A stretch of DNA of 64,000 bases from Bettongia penicillata ogilbyi. Lineage: Eukaryota; Chordata; Mammalia; Diprotodontia; Potoroidae. Numbering within the stretch: the stretch's first letter is position 1; each line of letters opens with the position of its first letter. Below, in pieces: positions 1 through 12,100 of the stretch. Made by a program: the position numbers and the translations under genes. The notes under the pieces were generated by a model, which saw nothing but the letters and a program-made list of their open reading frames with translations, was not told where the DNA came from and searched no databases. Location: the NCBI GenBank assembly GCA_023548195.1, contig JAJHZJ010000061.1, positions 2,272,771 to 2,336,770 of the forward strand. The letters run 5' to 3'.

Positions 1-1708
1 AGGCTAACTCAATTGGCAAGAGAGGTCCAAAAAGCCAATAAGGAGAAGAATGTTTTAAAAAGCAGAATTAGTCAAATGAAAAAGGAGGCTCAAAAGCTCA
101 CTGAAGAAAATAGTTCTTTAAAAATGAGAATGGAGCAGATGGAAGCTAATGACTTTATGAGAAACCAAGAAATTACAAAACAAAACCAAAAGAATGAGAA
201 AATGGAAGATAATGTGAAATATCTCGTTGGAAAAACAACTGACCTGGAAAACAGATCCTGGAGAGACAATTTAAAAATTATGGGATTATTTGAAAGCCAT
301 GATAAAAAAAAAAGAGCCTAGACATCATCTTTCATGAAATTATCAAGGAAAACTGCCCTCATATTCCAGAACCAGAGGGCAAAATAAATATTGAAGGAGA
401 CCCAAAAAGAGAAACTCCTAGGAATACTGTAGCCAAACTTCAGAGTTCCCAGGTCAAGGAGAAAATATTGCAAGCAACTAGAAAGAAACAATTCAGGTAT
501 TGTGGAAATACAATCAGGATAATACATGATCTGGCAGTTTCTACATTAGGGGACTGAAGGGCATGGAACAGGGTATTTCAGAAGTTAAAGGAACTGGGAT
601 TAAAACCAAGAATCACCTACCCAGCAAAAATGAACATAATACTTCAGGGGAAAAATGGTCATTCAGTGCTACAGAGAACTTTCAAGCATTCTTGATGACC
701 ACAGCTGAATAGAATACTTGACTTTCAAACACAAGAATCAAGAGAAGCATGAAAAGGTAAACAGGAAAGAGAAATCATAAGGGACTTACTAAAGTTGAAC
801 TGTTTACATTCGTACATGGAAAGATAATATTTCTAACTCTTGAGACTTTTCTCAGTATTTGGGTAGTTGGAGGGATTACACACACAAACACACATACATG
901 AGCACAGAATGAGTTGAATAAGAAGGGATGATAACTAAAAAAATTAAAATTAAGGAGTGAAAGAGGAACATATTGGGAGGAGAAAGGGAGAAATGGAATG
1001 GGGCAAATTATCACTTATAAAAGAGGCAAGGAAAAAGCTTTTTCAATGGAGAAAAGGGAGGAGGTGAGAGGGAAAAAGTGAAACACTCTCTTTACATATG
1101 GCTTAAGGAGGAAATAACATGCTAAGTAAATTTGGTATGAAAATCAATCTTACATGACAAGAAAGTTGGGGAGAAGGGGACAAATGGGATGAGGGGAATG
1201 ATAGAAGGGAGGGTAAATGGGAGAAGGGAGTAATTAGAAGTAATACTTTTGGGGAGGGACAAGATCAAAAGAGAGAATAGAATAAATGGGGGGGGCAGGA
1301 TAGGATGAAGGGAAATATAGTTAATCTTACACAACATGACTATTATGGAAGTCATTTGCAAAACTATGCATATGTAGCCTGTATTGAATTGCTTGCCTTC
1401 TCAGTGGGGATGGGTGAGGAGGGAGGAAGGGAGAGAAGTTGGAATTCAAAGTATTAGAAACAATGCTGAGGATTGTTTTTGCATGCAACTGGGAAATAAG
1501 AAATACAGGTAATGGGGTACAGAAATCTATCTTGCCCTACAAGAAAAGAGAGAAGATGGGGTTAAGGGAAGGGAGAGGTGTGATAGACAGCATATTGAGG
1601 GAAGGGTAATCAAAATGCAGGACATTATGGGGAGAGATGGGGAGAAAATTTGGAACTCAAAATTTTGTGGAAATGAATGTCGAAAACTAAAAATACATAA
1701 ACATTAAA
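1..1708 (+). mobile_element. ORF1-only L1 relative (HAL1-like), 5' end outside the window
   Basis: The first 320 bases encode an L1 ORF1p-like coiled coil leading into the RRM start (DLENRSWRDNLKIMG). The frame breaks at a poly-A run near 306-314 and continues in another frame through NTVAKLQSSQVKEKILQATR and KPRITYPAKMN, typical of the ORF1p C-terminal half. After ORF1 there is no endonuclease or reverse transcriptase: about 1 kb of purine-rich 3'UTR follows directly, ending in an A-rich tail near 1700. This is the layout of HAL1 (half-L1) elements. The copy is decayed by the frameshift and stops. Confidence 0.75.
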
Positions 1709-1827
1709 AAAATTAAGTAAATACTTGGTGATGTCTAATACTACAAGAAGATTTTTATAATGATAATTCTTTTTCTTTTCTCCTAGGCAATAACATTGTT
1801 GAGTTATAGGTATGGTATTAATATTCC

Positions 1828-2077
1828 AGGGCTCTTAGATGGCACAGTGGATAGAATACCAGGCTTGGAGTCAGACAGAACTGAGTTCAAATCCAGCTTC
1901 AGATACTTAACTAGTTGTGTGGCCCTGGGCAAGTCACTTAACTTTGTTTGCCTCAGTGTTCTCATCTATAAAATGAGATGGAGAAGAAAATAGCAAACTA
2001 CTTTCGTTTCTTTGCCAAGACAACCCCAAATGGGGTAATGAAGAGTTTAGATGCAACTGAAATGATCAAACAACAAC
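1828..2077 (+). mobile_element. marsupial CORE-type SINE with RTE-like tail, 11-bp TSD
   Basis: It begins as a tRNA-like/CORE SINE (GATGGCACAGTGGATAGA, CTGAGTTCAAATCC, CCTGGGCAAGTCACTTAAC) and ends in an RTE-like tail with CAACAAC. It is flanked by a perfect 11-bp duplication, ATTAATATTCC, at 1817-1827 and 2078-2088. Confidence 0.85.
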
Positions 2078-2088
2078 ATTAATATTCC

Positions 2089-3769
2089 TTGGACAAGAGC
2101 ATGAACAGCTTTACAATTGATACCCAATATTACCATCTAAAACGAAAATAATTTGATTATAAATATGTACTTAAAAAGATAAATTTTAAAATCTCTAATG
2201 GAATTATTTTATTAGAAAAAGAAGGCAAATGGGAAAATTTTCCAAAGTTCTTAAAATACATTTAAAATTATTAGAGAGAAAAAAAACAGCCTCCATCTAA
2301 TCCATTAGACAAGAAAAATCAGCCTCCAATCTAGTCACGCCAGTCTAATATATTACTATGTATTTAAACTGTTAGAGCAATTACAGTCATACTAATGTAA
2401 GTGTGCCCAAACAACAGCATTGTCAATGGGTAGTGGAGGTGGGGGTGTCCTATCAGGATCTGGGAAGACGTTTGTGTAACTAAAGATTTGAAAATTGAGT
2501 TACAATATATTTATTTTGGAGTATCTGATCATTGTAACAAATTAAATTTGACTTACAAAAAAAACCAAACAAACCATTGGACAGAGTTTCATTTTAAAAT
2601 GTCCCTAATTGACTTTAATCAAAGCAACGACTAACCATGATTCTAAAGGATCAATGATAAAACATGCTACTTACCTCCAGAAAAAAAAGTGATGGATTCA
2701 GGATGTAGGATATACTTTATAGACATGGTCAATGGGGGAATGTATTATGCTTTATTGTGGCATAGTTGTTACAAGGGGTTCCCAATGGGGAGAGGTGGAA
2801 GAAAACAGATTTCTGTTAATTGAAAAAAATGAACACAAAATTTTCCTTATTTTGCCCATCACTATATTACTCCTTAAACTTCTGGCTGCTGTACCTATCC
2901 CTAGACTTGCTCTGTATTTTTTTGCTTTATCATAGTAAACTATTAACATAATTACAATCTAAAACAAAGGGGATAATACAAAAACATCAAAGATGAGAAG
3001 TTCTCCAATTTGATTCTCTATATCTTATAACACCATGTTAAATATCTGAAAACTGGCAAAATGTAAGAGCTGTTAAAATATAAAATGTTTTTTAGATCTA
3101 AGTTAGAATTTGTTTAGAAATTTATTTTTACAGACCCTAGGATTCTGGTGATTCTCTTGCTAGACGGTAAAATAACAACACATCTTAGTAGTTCTTTAGC
3201 CACAAATAATATTAGGTTTTGTTAAATGAAAGCTCCACAGACCTTCAAGTCAATTCTTCTTCCTTTCTCCCAAACATTTTTTATGCCACATAACTATATC
3301 TTATTAGGTGAATGGATTATACTTATCTCATTCAAAGGGATGGTAAGATAAAATTTTGCTGGGCAGAAGGATAATTTCAAGTTTATAGGCTGCAAGCACA
3401 ATAAAAAAAGTTGTATTTTTGGCGATTCAATCTTAGAAACAAAGTATTTACTATTAGATAATTTAGGCTAGCAGTCCAGTAATATAACTCCATACTTACA
3501 CAGTCTGGTAATACATAAGAAGCAAACAAAAAATTCTGATTAACTGATAATTTTGTTTGCTCTGACATCTCAAATGACAATCATCACAAATCTGAGATTT
3601 AATCATTTAACATTTATTGTATTTTTGATCTGAGAATAACATTTACACACAGTAGATCTCAAAGGGTAGGTGACATTTTTAACCACATTTTTACATATCT
3701 AGGAATTTGAGAATATATTAAATCACATTTTCTTTCCCCATCTCAAAGTGATTTTACTTTAATAAAGGG
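2089..3769. other. NBEA intron, nothing recognised
   Basis: AT-rich intronic sequence. I found no coding frame with homology I recognise and no clear transposon. Short near-repeats (CAGCCTCCATCTA and CAGCCTCCAATCTA) occur near 2288 and 2322. Confidence 0.5.
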
Positions 3770-3965
3770 GAACTCTCTGGTGAGGAAACTCTCACTGGCA
3801 CTGTACACCAGCAACTGTTCTGCACTGTACATACTCTTAGAGCCTGGGACACTAAGAGAACTTAAATGACTTGCCCAGTCACACAGCTACTATAAACCAG
3901 AGGTAAAACTGAAATCTGGGTCTTTCTGATGAGGAGGCCAGCTTTCTAGTCAATATACTCCTCAA
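3770..3965 (-). mobile_element. MIR/WALLSI-like SINE, antisense
   Basis: It contains ACTTGCCCAGTCACACAGCT followed by degenerate matches to the antisense tRNA-derived head (TCTGGGTCTTTCTGATGAGG). Heavily diverged, so an old copy. Confidence 0.55.
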
Positions 3966-4579
3966 TTATATAAGCTCATAAAATATCTTATTAGTCAAAA
4001 AGAAGAAAGGACTAGATTGATGTCTTCTTGTTCATTTCCTGGGAGACAACTGGTTCTAGTCCACTCATGCCTTGAAGTACCTTGATTGTGAATTACTTGT
4101 ACTTCCCTTCCTTTTCTGCTACTACTTACATGCCACTGATGATGGAAGAAATCACACAACTGAACTTACTGTGTTTATTACACATTTAATGTTATCTCTA
4201 ATCTCAACTGAGGCCTCAGCACAGTAAAACAAGCCTTTTATTCTTGCCTAGATCACTCTCCAAGGAGGCCATTTCAAAGCTTCTCTCCCCTCAAGTCAGC
4301 TACATACCCAGCCCTCCATTCCCTCTTAGCTTAGTGCCTCATTCTTAACTAAGAAAACAGACACCTATTATTGTGAATTTCCTCTTTTCATCTTAAACTC
4401 CTTGACATACCGTACCCCTCCATCTTTCTTTATTTATCTAGTCTCTTTCAAAATGTCCAAAGCTAAGTCATCTACATGTGTGCTCCATCATATCTACAAT
4501 CTTCTCCAGCAGATTGCAATTTCTGTTATCCCCTCTCTTACCTAAATCTTTAACTTCTTTTTATCTACAGCTTCCTTTC
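3966..4579. other. pyrimidine-rich intron, unclassified
   Basis: Pyrimidine-rich sequence from about 4200 that may be a diverged LINE internal region but could not be assigned. No credible gene. Confidence 0.4.
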
Positions 4580-4915
4580 TTCTCTGCTTTTCCTGGAACA
4601 CAACATTCTATGTATCCCAACTCTGAGTATTTTCACAGGCCGCCCCCCCCAGGTCTGGAAGACATTCCCTCTTCACCTCCACCTCCCAGTTTCCTTACTC
4701 TTAGTGTTTTCCCTTTGACATTATTTCCAATTTATCCAATCTATAGCTTGTCTGTATGTAGTTGGTTGCATATAGTTTCCCCCATTATATTGTGAGGTCC
4801 TTGATAGAAGGAACTGTTTGCTGTTTTTTTGGGATTTTTTATTTTTTGCCTTCCTTTGTATCCCCTGTCCTTAAAATAGTGCCTGGCATACAGTAGCTGG
4901 TTAATTAATGACTGT
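4580..4915 (+). mobile_element. L2 LINE 3' end
   Basis: It shows the L2 tail order: a CTTCACCTCCACCTCC coding end, then a TTGTGAGGTCCTTGATAGAAG motif and AGTGCCTGGCATACAGTAG near 4880, ending in a TTGACTTGACT-like tail. Sense orientation. Confidence 0.7.
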
Positions 4916-5283
4916 TGACTTGACTCCTTTTCTAAATCCTTCAAATGTGCCTAATTTGCCACTATCCTTAAAAAAATCCTTACAAGACCCTACCATCTAT
5001 CCCCTCAATTTGTCCTTCTATGTCTATTTTCCTCTTCTTAGCCAAATTCCCAGAAAGTGCTGTCAATTCTTGCTGCATACAGTTCCTCTCCTACTCACTT
5101 TGCATTTTTTGCTTCTGACTTCAACACTTAAGTGAAACTTCCCTCTCCAAAGTTATCAGTGAACTCTAAATCGCAAATCTGATAGAATTTTCTCAATCAT
5201 AATCCTTCTTAACCAGCCCCCTCTTTGATACTGGTGATAATTCTTTCCTTTCCACCTGGTTCTCCTTTTACCTTTCTGATTGA

Positions 5284-5537
5284 TTGATTGCTGTCGCTTA
5301 GTTGTCTGGTCACGTCCAATTCTTCCTGACCTCATCTTGGGCTGTTCTTGCCAGAGAGACTAGACTGGTTTGCCATTTCCTTCTTCAATTCACTTTACAA
5401 ATGAAGAACTGAGGCAAACAGGATTAAATGACTTGCCCAGGGCCACACAGCTAGTAAGTATCTGAAGCCAGATTTGAACGAATGTCTTCCTGATTCCAGG
5501 CCTGATGCTTTATTCACTATACTACCTAGCTGCCCTC
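5284..5537 (-). mobile_element. CORE-type SINE with RTE-like tail, antisense, 9-bp TSD
   Basis: Antisense copy of the same SINE family as at 1828: AACTGAGGCAAACAGG, ACTTGCCCAGGGCCACACAG, and a TACTACCTAGCTGCCC head. It is flanked by TCTGATTGA at 5275-5283 and 5538-5546 and sits inside the L2 at 4930-6701. Confidence 0.85.
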
Positions 5538-5847
5538 TCTGATTGACTTTATGCAACTGTGGGTATGTCACCAAGGTTCTGTACTTGACCCACTTTTCCT
5601 ATCTCTCTACTCTTTGACTCTTCCTTTCTTTTTCAGTGACCTTATCAGCATCCAAGTTTTTATTATCTCTAGGTAGATGACTCTCAGATCTCTGTATACA
5701 TACCTTATCTCTTTCCTGAGCTTCTGGCCATTATCTTCAGGTTTAATGGACATTTTAAACAGGATGTTATATAAGACATCTCAAACTCAACATGTTCAAA
5801 ACAGAACTCATCTATATTTCACCTTATCCACCTCAACCCATTCTTAC

Positions 5848-6120
5848 TGGGAGTCAATCAATCAATATTCATTAAGTGCCTACTATGTGCCTGCTAAGTG
5901 CTGTAACCTCCAAACAACTCTGCACCAGCTGATTATACAAGACAGTAAGAGGCAAATGATAGCCTCCACCCTCAAGGAGATTACAATCTAATGGGTAAGA
6001 CAACATGTAAACAAATATATACAAAGCAAGCTGTATACATGATAAACAGCAAAAAATTAATAGAGGGAAGGCACTAGAATGGTGGGGAAAGGCTTCCTGA
6101 TCAGAGAGGTCAAAAACTGG
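5848..6120 (-). mobile_element. L2 3'-end fragment, antisense, with unusual insert
   Basis: Antisense L2 tail (ATTCATTAAGTGCCTACTAT, then CTCAAGGAGATTACAATCTA, then GGAAGGCACTAGAATGG). The usual GGGGATACAAAG stretch is replaced at 5901-5944 by a 44-bp segment also found at 11202-11245. Confidence 0.7.
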
Positions 6121-6701
6121 AGCAGTAGAAGGATAGCCAAAGAAAATGATTTCTCTGTCAAAAGTACTATTATCTTTTTAACTTTGGGGTTATAGTAGAA
6201 TCCTCCATTTTCCCTTATTCCATATACACAACCAATTGCCAAATCTTCCATTTCTGCCTCTATAATGTCTCCTGTAACCATCTCCTTTCTCAGACACCAA
6301 ATTAGTTCAGGCCCTTATCTCCTCCTAGATTACTGCAATGGCTTAATTTGTCTTTCTGCCTCATTTCTCCCCACTCCAAATGATACTCTACACAGCTGCC
6401 AAGCACAAGCTTGACAATGTCAACAAACTCAATAAACTCTTGTGGCTCCCTATGTTGCCTCTGGAATCAAAAACAAGCTCTTGGTTTTTAAAACAACTTG
6501 ATTTTTAAAGCATTTTATAGTCTGCTTCCAACCTTTCTTTCTAGCAACCAAAATGGTTTTCTCTCTGTTCTTTACTCATATAACTTCATCTCTAATCTTT
6601 GTGCCTTTGCACCGACATGGATCTCTTTCCAACATCCATTCCATGGAATCCTTTACTCCTTCAAGAGTTAGCTCAAATATCACCTTCAAGAAGTCCTTCC
6701 T

Positions 6702-8471
6702 TTTGTTTTTCCAAAGGAATTTTGATATTATTTTATCCAGTTCTAGAAAATAATTATCTGAGAAAACAAAAGGTCCAGAATATCAAAGGGACTAATGAAA
6801 AGAAATGCTTGGGAAGGTGGCCTAGCGCTACCAGACCTCAAATTGTATTATAAAGCAGCAATTATCAAAACCACTTGGTATTGGCTAAGAAACAGAGGGG
6901 TAGACAAATGGAATAGACTTGGCACTCAAGACACAGTAGGCAAGGAATATAGCAACCTCCTGTTTGATAAACCCAAAGATCCCAGCTTCTGGGATAAGAA
7001 TTCACTGTTCGACAAAAATTGCTGGGAAAACTGGTTAACTGTGTGGCAGAAATTAGGCATAGACCCATGCCTGACACCGTACACAAGAATAAAGTCCAAA
7101 TGGGTACATGATTTAGGTATAAAGATTGATACCATGAATAAACTAGAGAAGCAAGTAATAGTGTATTTATCAGATTTATGGAGAGGGGAAGAACTTTTTT
7201 CTAAAGAATCGATAGAAAGCATTATGAAATGCAAGATGGATAATTTTGATTACTTTAAACTGAAAAGTTTTTGCACAACCAAACCCAATGTAACCAAAAT
7301 TTGGAGGGATGTAGTAAATTGGGAAAAAACTTTTACAGCTAAGCTCGGGGATAAAGGCCTCATTTCTAGAATATAGAAATTTCTAGAATATATTCATTTC
7401 TAGAATATAGAGAACTGACTCAAATATATAACCATACAAGTCATTCCCCAATTGATAAATGGTCAAAGGATATGAACAAGCAATTTTCAGGGGAAGAAAT
7501 CAAAGATATCTATAATCATATGAAAAAGTGCTCTAAATCACTATTGATTAGAGAGATGCAAATCAAAACAACTCTGAGGTACCACATCACACCTGTAAGA
7601 TTGGCAAACATGACAGATCAAGAAAATGATAAATGCTGGAGAGGATGTGGGAGAGTTGGAACACTAATTCATTGCTGGTGGAGCTGTGAGATCATCCAAC
7701 CCTTCTGGAGAACGGTTTGGAACTATGCCCAAAGGGCTACAAAAATGTGCATACCCTTTGACCCAGAAATAGCGCTACTAGGACTGTATCCCCAAGAGAT
7801 TATAAAAACGGGAAAGGGTCCCACGTGTACAAAAATATTTATAGCAGCACTCTTTGTGGTAGCCAAAAACTGGAAGTCAAGGGGATGCCCATCAATTGGG
7901 GAATGGCTGAATAAATTATGGTATATGAATGTAATGGAGTACTATTGTGCCATAAGAAATGATGAACAAGAAGACTTCAGGGAGGCCTGGAAGGACTTAT
8001 ATGACCTGATGCTGAGCGAAAGGAGCAGAACCAGGAGAACTTGTGCACAGCAACGACCACAGTGTGCGAGAGTTTTTTCTGGTAGACTTGGAACTTTGTA
8101 ATAACACAAGAACTTACTGAGAAAAAAAAAAATCCTAATGTCGGTCTTCTAAGGCAAAATGCCTTCCACACTCAGAGAAAGAAATATGGAAGTCATTCGC
8201 AGAATGTAGCAGATCATGTTTGTGTGTGGGTGGGTTTCAGTGTATTATGTTTTGATTTGTTATATGATTTCTTCCATTTATTTTAGTTCGACTACATAGC
8301 ATGACTATAGTGAAAATGTGCTCAATAGGAAAGTATATGTAGAACCTATACAGAATTGTATGCTGTCACGGGGAGGGAGGGGGGTATTGGGGGAAGGGTG
8401 GGGGGGATAAAATCTTAACTTTAAGGAAATGATTGTAAAACATTAAAAAAAAATTAAATTAAAAAAAAAAA
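6702..8471 (+). mobile_element. 5'-truncated L1 LINE with perfect 14-bp TSD
   Basis: Encodes the C-terminal part of L1 ORF2p: an ALPDLKLYYKAAIIKTTWYW-type block at 6819-6880, then the cysteine-rich block (CWRGCGRVGTLIHCWW, 7633-7680) and MEYYCAIRNDEQEDF near 7936. A short duplication of a CATTTCTAGAATAT unit around 7360-7408 disrupts the frame between the two open parts. A 3'UTR with G-rich stretches and a poly-A tail follow. The duplication AAGAAGTCCTTCCT lies at 6688-6701 and 8472-8485, in older L2 sequence. Confidence 0.93.
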
Positions 8472-8489
8472 AAGAAGTCCTTCCTGAAT

Positions 8490-8625
8490 TCAGACTCTAC
8501 CTGTCACTGTTTGACTGATTTTGGATCAAGTCACTTAATTTCTCTGGGCCCTAGTGTTCTTATCTGTAAAATGATGAGGTTTGGACCCTAAGGCTCCATG
8601 CAGCTCTAAATCAATGATTCTGAGT
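8490..8625 (+). mobile_element. MIR-type SINE fragment
   Basis: TCAAGTCACTTAATTTCTCT, TTCTTATCTGTAAAATGATG and a CAGCTCTAAATCAATGATTC end are characteristic of MIR. The head is missing or highly diverged. Confidence 0.6.
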
Positions 8626-8738
8626 TTATTTCCCCAATCAAAGGTCAGAAGTCAGAAATTACAGACTTCACTTGGGCTCTGCTCCTTATGAGGTAGAAGT
8701 TTAATTTCTCTCTGAATTTTTTATATTCTCTTTCTCAT

Positions 8739-8779
<41 letters not shown>

Positions 8780-8781
8780 CA
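8739..8781. repeat. (CA)n microsatellite
   Basis: About 21 AC units with two CG interruptions. Confidence 0.95.
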
Positions 8782-8811
8782 AATATGCACATATGAAGTA
8801 TATACCTTCCC

Positions 8812-8941
8812 CTTAGAATTTCAGCTTCCTGAAGGCAAGGACAAATTTTTTTTTTCGAGTGGGCGGGGCACTTTCTTTGCATCCCCAAAATTTAGCATAC
8901 TGCCTGCTACATAGTAGGAACTTAATCAATGCCTGTTGATA
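8812..8941 (+). mobile_element. L2 LINE 3' end
   Basis: GCTTCCTGAAGGCAAGGACA, ACTGCCTGCTACATAGTAGG and CTTAATCAATGCCTGTTGA form a standard L2 tail. A short GTGGGCGGGGCAC segment interrupts the middle. Confidence 0.75.
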
Positions 8942-9009
8942 ATGCTGTATGTTCAAACAATTTTTATTATGAATGCTAAAAATCTTGTTTGAATATGCAG
9001 CATTATCAA
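8936..9009 (+). other. 74-nt hairpin between two L2 tails
   Basis: Arms 8936-8960 and 8985-9009 are inverted copies matching at 23 of 25 positions, with a 24-nt loop. Read as + strand RNA both mismatches become G-U wobbles, so the 25-bp stem is fully paired; read as - strand RNA they are A-C mismatches. The left arm starts inside a sense L2 tail, and the right arm precedes an antisense L2 tail. Size and geometry resemble a microRNA precursor or a small palindromic transposon. Confidence 0.55.
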
Positions 9010-9012
9010 GTC

Positions 9013-9150
9013 AAATTAGCAAAAGTTTATAAAAGCCTACTATGTGTCAGGTACAAAAGAAAGGCGAAAACAGTCCCCAGCTTCAAGGAGTTCACAATCT
9101 AATGTATGAGAAAACATGTAAACAAGAACTAGGTTAAAATAAGACATATA
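9013..9150 (-). mobile_element. L2/MIR3-type tail, antisense
   Basis: It shows AAAGCCTACTATGTGTCAGG, CAGCTTCAAGGAGTTCACAA and TCTAATGTATGAGAAAACAT, the antisense L2 tail order. Confidence 0.65.
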
Positions 9151-12100
9151 TGGAATAAAATGTAATTAATAATAAGTCAATAATAACAAATATAATACAC
9201 AATAAATTGGAAGCATGATTCATATATACTCCCTATGCTTCAATAACTGAGCAATGTCATTTTACCACACTATCCTTATTGTTTCATTTATTCCTAATTT
9301 TCAGATTATGAATATTTACTAAAAAATGTAGATAGAAAATGCTTCAGCAATTCAGAGGAAAATAAAAATACAGAAGTTCTGGAGAGTTCATGTTTGTTTT
9401 TACACTGATATTTTCTCATAAGGCTATGGATTATGCTTAGGACTCCAATATTACAATTTCTCTCCAATTTAAAAATGAAAGGCTTTATCATCTATACTGA
9501 ATGGAAAAGACATAGAAACCTCCACAGATTTTCTTTAAATAGCAATATGACTTGATCCTTTATTTAAAAGTATAGCAATAAAACTTAATGCCATAAAATT
9601 GAATTTCAGCAAACAAGGTTAACTTCTGAGTCAAGACTTCTTTAGCTTTTTGCATCAGCAACTTCTAAGCTCAACTTAGAATGATAAAGTTGCTGGTTGC
9701 TTTGGATTAAGAAAGTACTAAATTTAGAAACAATACACTTAGGTCTATGCAGAAATTTTTTCATCATCCTTGTAATAACTCACTAATTAGGCTATGGTAT
9801 TGATTATAAATTTATGGCAAGACACATTACATCTACTTAAAATCTATCTCCTAAGAAAATGTTTTCTGAACTCAAAAGAATTATAAAAACTTCTTTTCAA
9901 TAAATTCCTCCTAATAAAAAGATTAGGAAATAGATTTTGGAACGAGAAATTTATAGGCTAAGCTTAAAATGACTTGTGGCCAGTGAAGACTGTTCTACTC
10001 CACCCTAATATTTCTGAGATAGACAAGCTGTAGTCTGCTAAGCTAGAAACCTCAGAGCCACTGTGTTCCAAATATAAACAAAGATATAATTGACTAAAGC
10101 AAAATCAACTCTAAAGCATGATTGCTATTTACCATGCACCCTTTATTAGGGGTCTAAATTCTCAAGAAATCAAATGCTTAAGAGAAAACTTTGAAATATC
10201 AGCATCTTAAAGGGCATTAACATTTTTAATTCAAAGGATAACCCAAAACGCAATCCTTGAGCTATTAAGCATTACCTAATAATAATGCCAATATCATTTT
10301 TTAAAAAACTGGAAAGCTGTAGCATTAGAAGAAACAAAAACGACTTACATCAGAGACTCCATTAAACATTTAGCTTGCATTTTCCACACATTGCTCCAGT
10401 GAAAAGGGTAAGCTGTAAAAATGCGCTTCTGAGAGTTTCAAACCATATTGTACAGAAGTCACATCAAATTAATACTGAGGACCATTTAGAGCCTTTATTC
10501 TGAAAAGCTTTTGAAAAGGGATTAAACTATGAAAACTCACATGATACTAAAGTACCTATTAATGGGTTGGGGGGAAGAAAGGAACAATGAAAGTGTTATT
10601 TTTAGATAAATCGTTACTTTGTATGTAGCACAAAGCATCTGCTGAAGAGGCATTGCATCCGAGCAATAGCCCACACATCTAAGAACTGATTAGCAGAATT
10701 TTGTTGTTTTTTAACAAACAGTTGTTATGAAAATAGGGTCTCGATCCTGTCATTTATTTTTTTTTAAACAGGAACATTAAAGTAGCTAAAATATAGTAAC
10801 AGGGTCTAAAATATAACTTGTGGTCATGAAAGAACTAAATACGATGGTATTCTACAGGAATGCATTTCTTCAGAGAACACGATTTGCATTCAAGTGTTTT
10901 CTTGACTAACACGAAGCTGATCTTCCCAAAGCCTCTAACATACTAGCCCTTTAAATAAATCACTTCAATTCTATATGAAATACTTAACAGAAGGAACAAT
11001 TATGTTTTCAAAAATAGCAGGAAATAGGATGAAGAGTGAGAACAAGAACCTAGAGAGTTGTCATCTCATCAAAAATAATGAATGCTCAAGAGGTTTCTAA
11101 ATTCCTATCTTCCTAGTCATTTGTCCAATAACAATAGGATACCAGGAGGAAAAGGGATGGTATAAAATAAAATCGTCTTTTTCTTCAGTCCTAGCTAGCA
11201 CCTGTAACCTCCAGACAACTCTACACCAGCTGATCCTACAAGACAACAACCCCAAAAGACAACTGGAAATGTTGTTGGTAGCCCGCTGAGCTTGCATTCA
11301 GTTAAGGGCTGCACCACATGGAGGATGACAGACAGCTTTGTGTCCATCCCATCTTGCAGCCTTTCCCCCTTTCCCCTGACACAGTCATGCACACACAGCA
11401 CAGTCTTATGGCTAATGATGCAAACATGAAGTGTAAAGTCTCCTTAATTTGACCCTTGTTAAACTCCTAATTGGATTGAGGCAGGCTCCAAGAGGAAAGC
11501 AACCCTGGATTATTCAAAAAAACTCTTACAAAATGAAGACCAAATTACAAAAGGCTGCTCTGGTCGCAGGACACCACAAAGAGCAGGCAATGAATTGCAG
11601 CTGTCATTTAAGTTAAAAATCTAATCAATTGCCTTTTTTAAACAGGTAACTTTTTGAACAGTGTCCTCATTGTGATAGTCTTCAGAGCGCGCTTGACCCA
11701 AATTTAATAAGCTGCTATTAAAGCAGAAGAGCAGCTGTAGAGCAAACACTGTAGACTGATACTGTGCATTCAGAGTCTTAATGATTTTAAAATGACTACA
11801 ACCACTGCTTCATTCAAGAGGAACAAAGCTCAGGGCTCTTTGCTCAACAATGTCTTAACACAAACTGTCTGAACAGACAGCATTCATTTGTCCTTCATGA
11901 ACCCAGAAGGTCAGCTTCATTGCTGAGAACATCTCAACAGTTTAATTGTGTTTTGTCTGTAGGAAGTCTGAGGAGAAACTTAGAGATTCCTTGTATATAA
12001 AAACTAGCTTTTCTGCAAGGAAATACACAGCTTAAGTACAGAGACAAGGGTTGCATGATATGCAGACAGGTGTAAAACATGAAGTAATTATAGAAGCTCA

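Larger units (their letters stand above)
4930..6701 (+). mobile_element. L2/CR1-type LINE with reverse-transcriptase remnant, interrupted
   Basis: Degenerate L2 reverse-transcriptase sequence runs in the + direction. Around 5550-5700 a Gly-Ser-Val-Leu-like block is followed by GATGACTCTCAGATC, the Asp-Asp catalytic region; the 3' coding part resumes at about 6125-6701 (TTACTGCAATGG, GTGGCTCCCTATG). It is split by an antisense SINE (5284-5537), by an antisense L2 tail (about 5848-6120), and at 6701 by an L1. All frames are broken. Confidence 0.7.

Noticed and set aside
1122..1361. Minus-strand Pro/Leu-rich frame
   Set aside because: Product of the purine-rich 3'UTR of the HAL1-like element.
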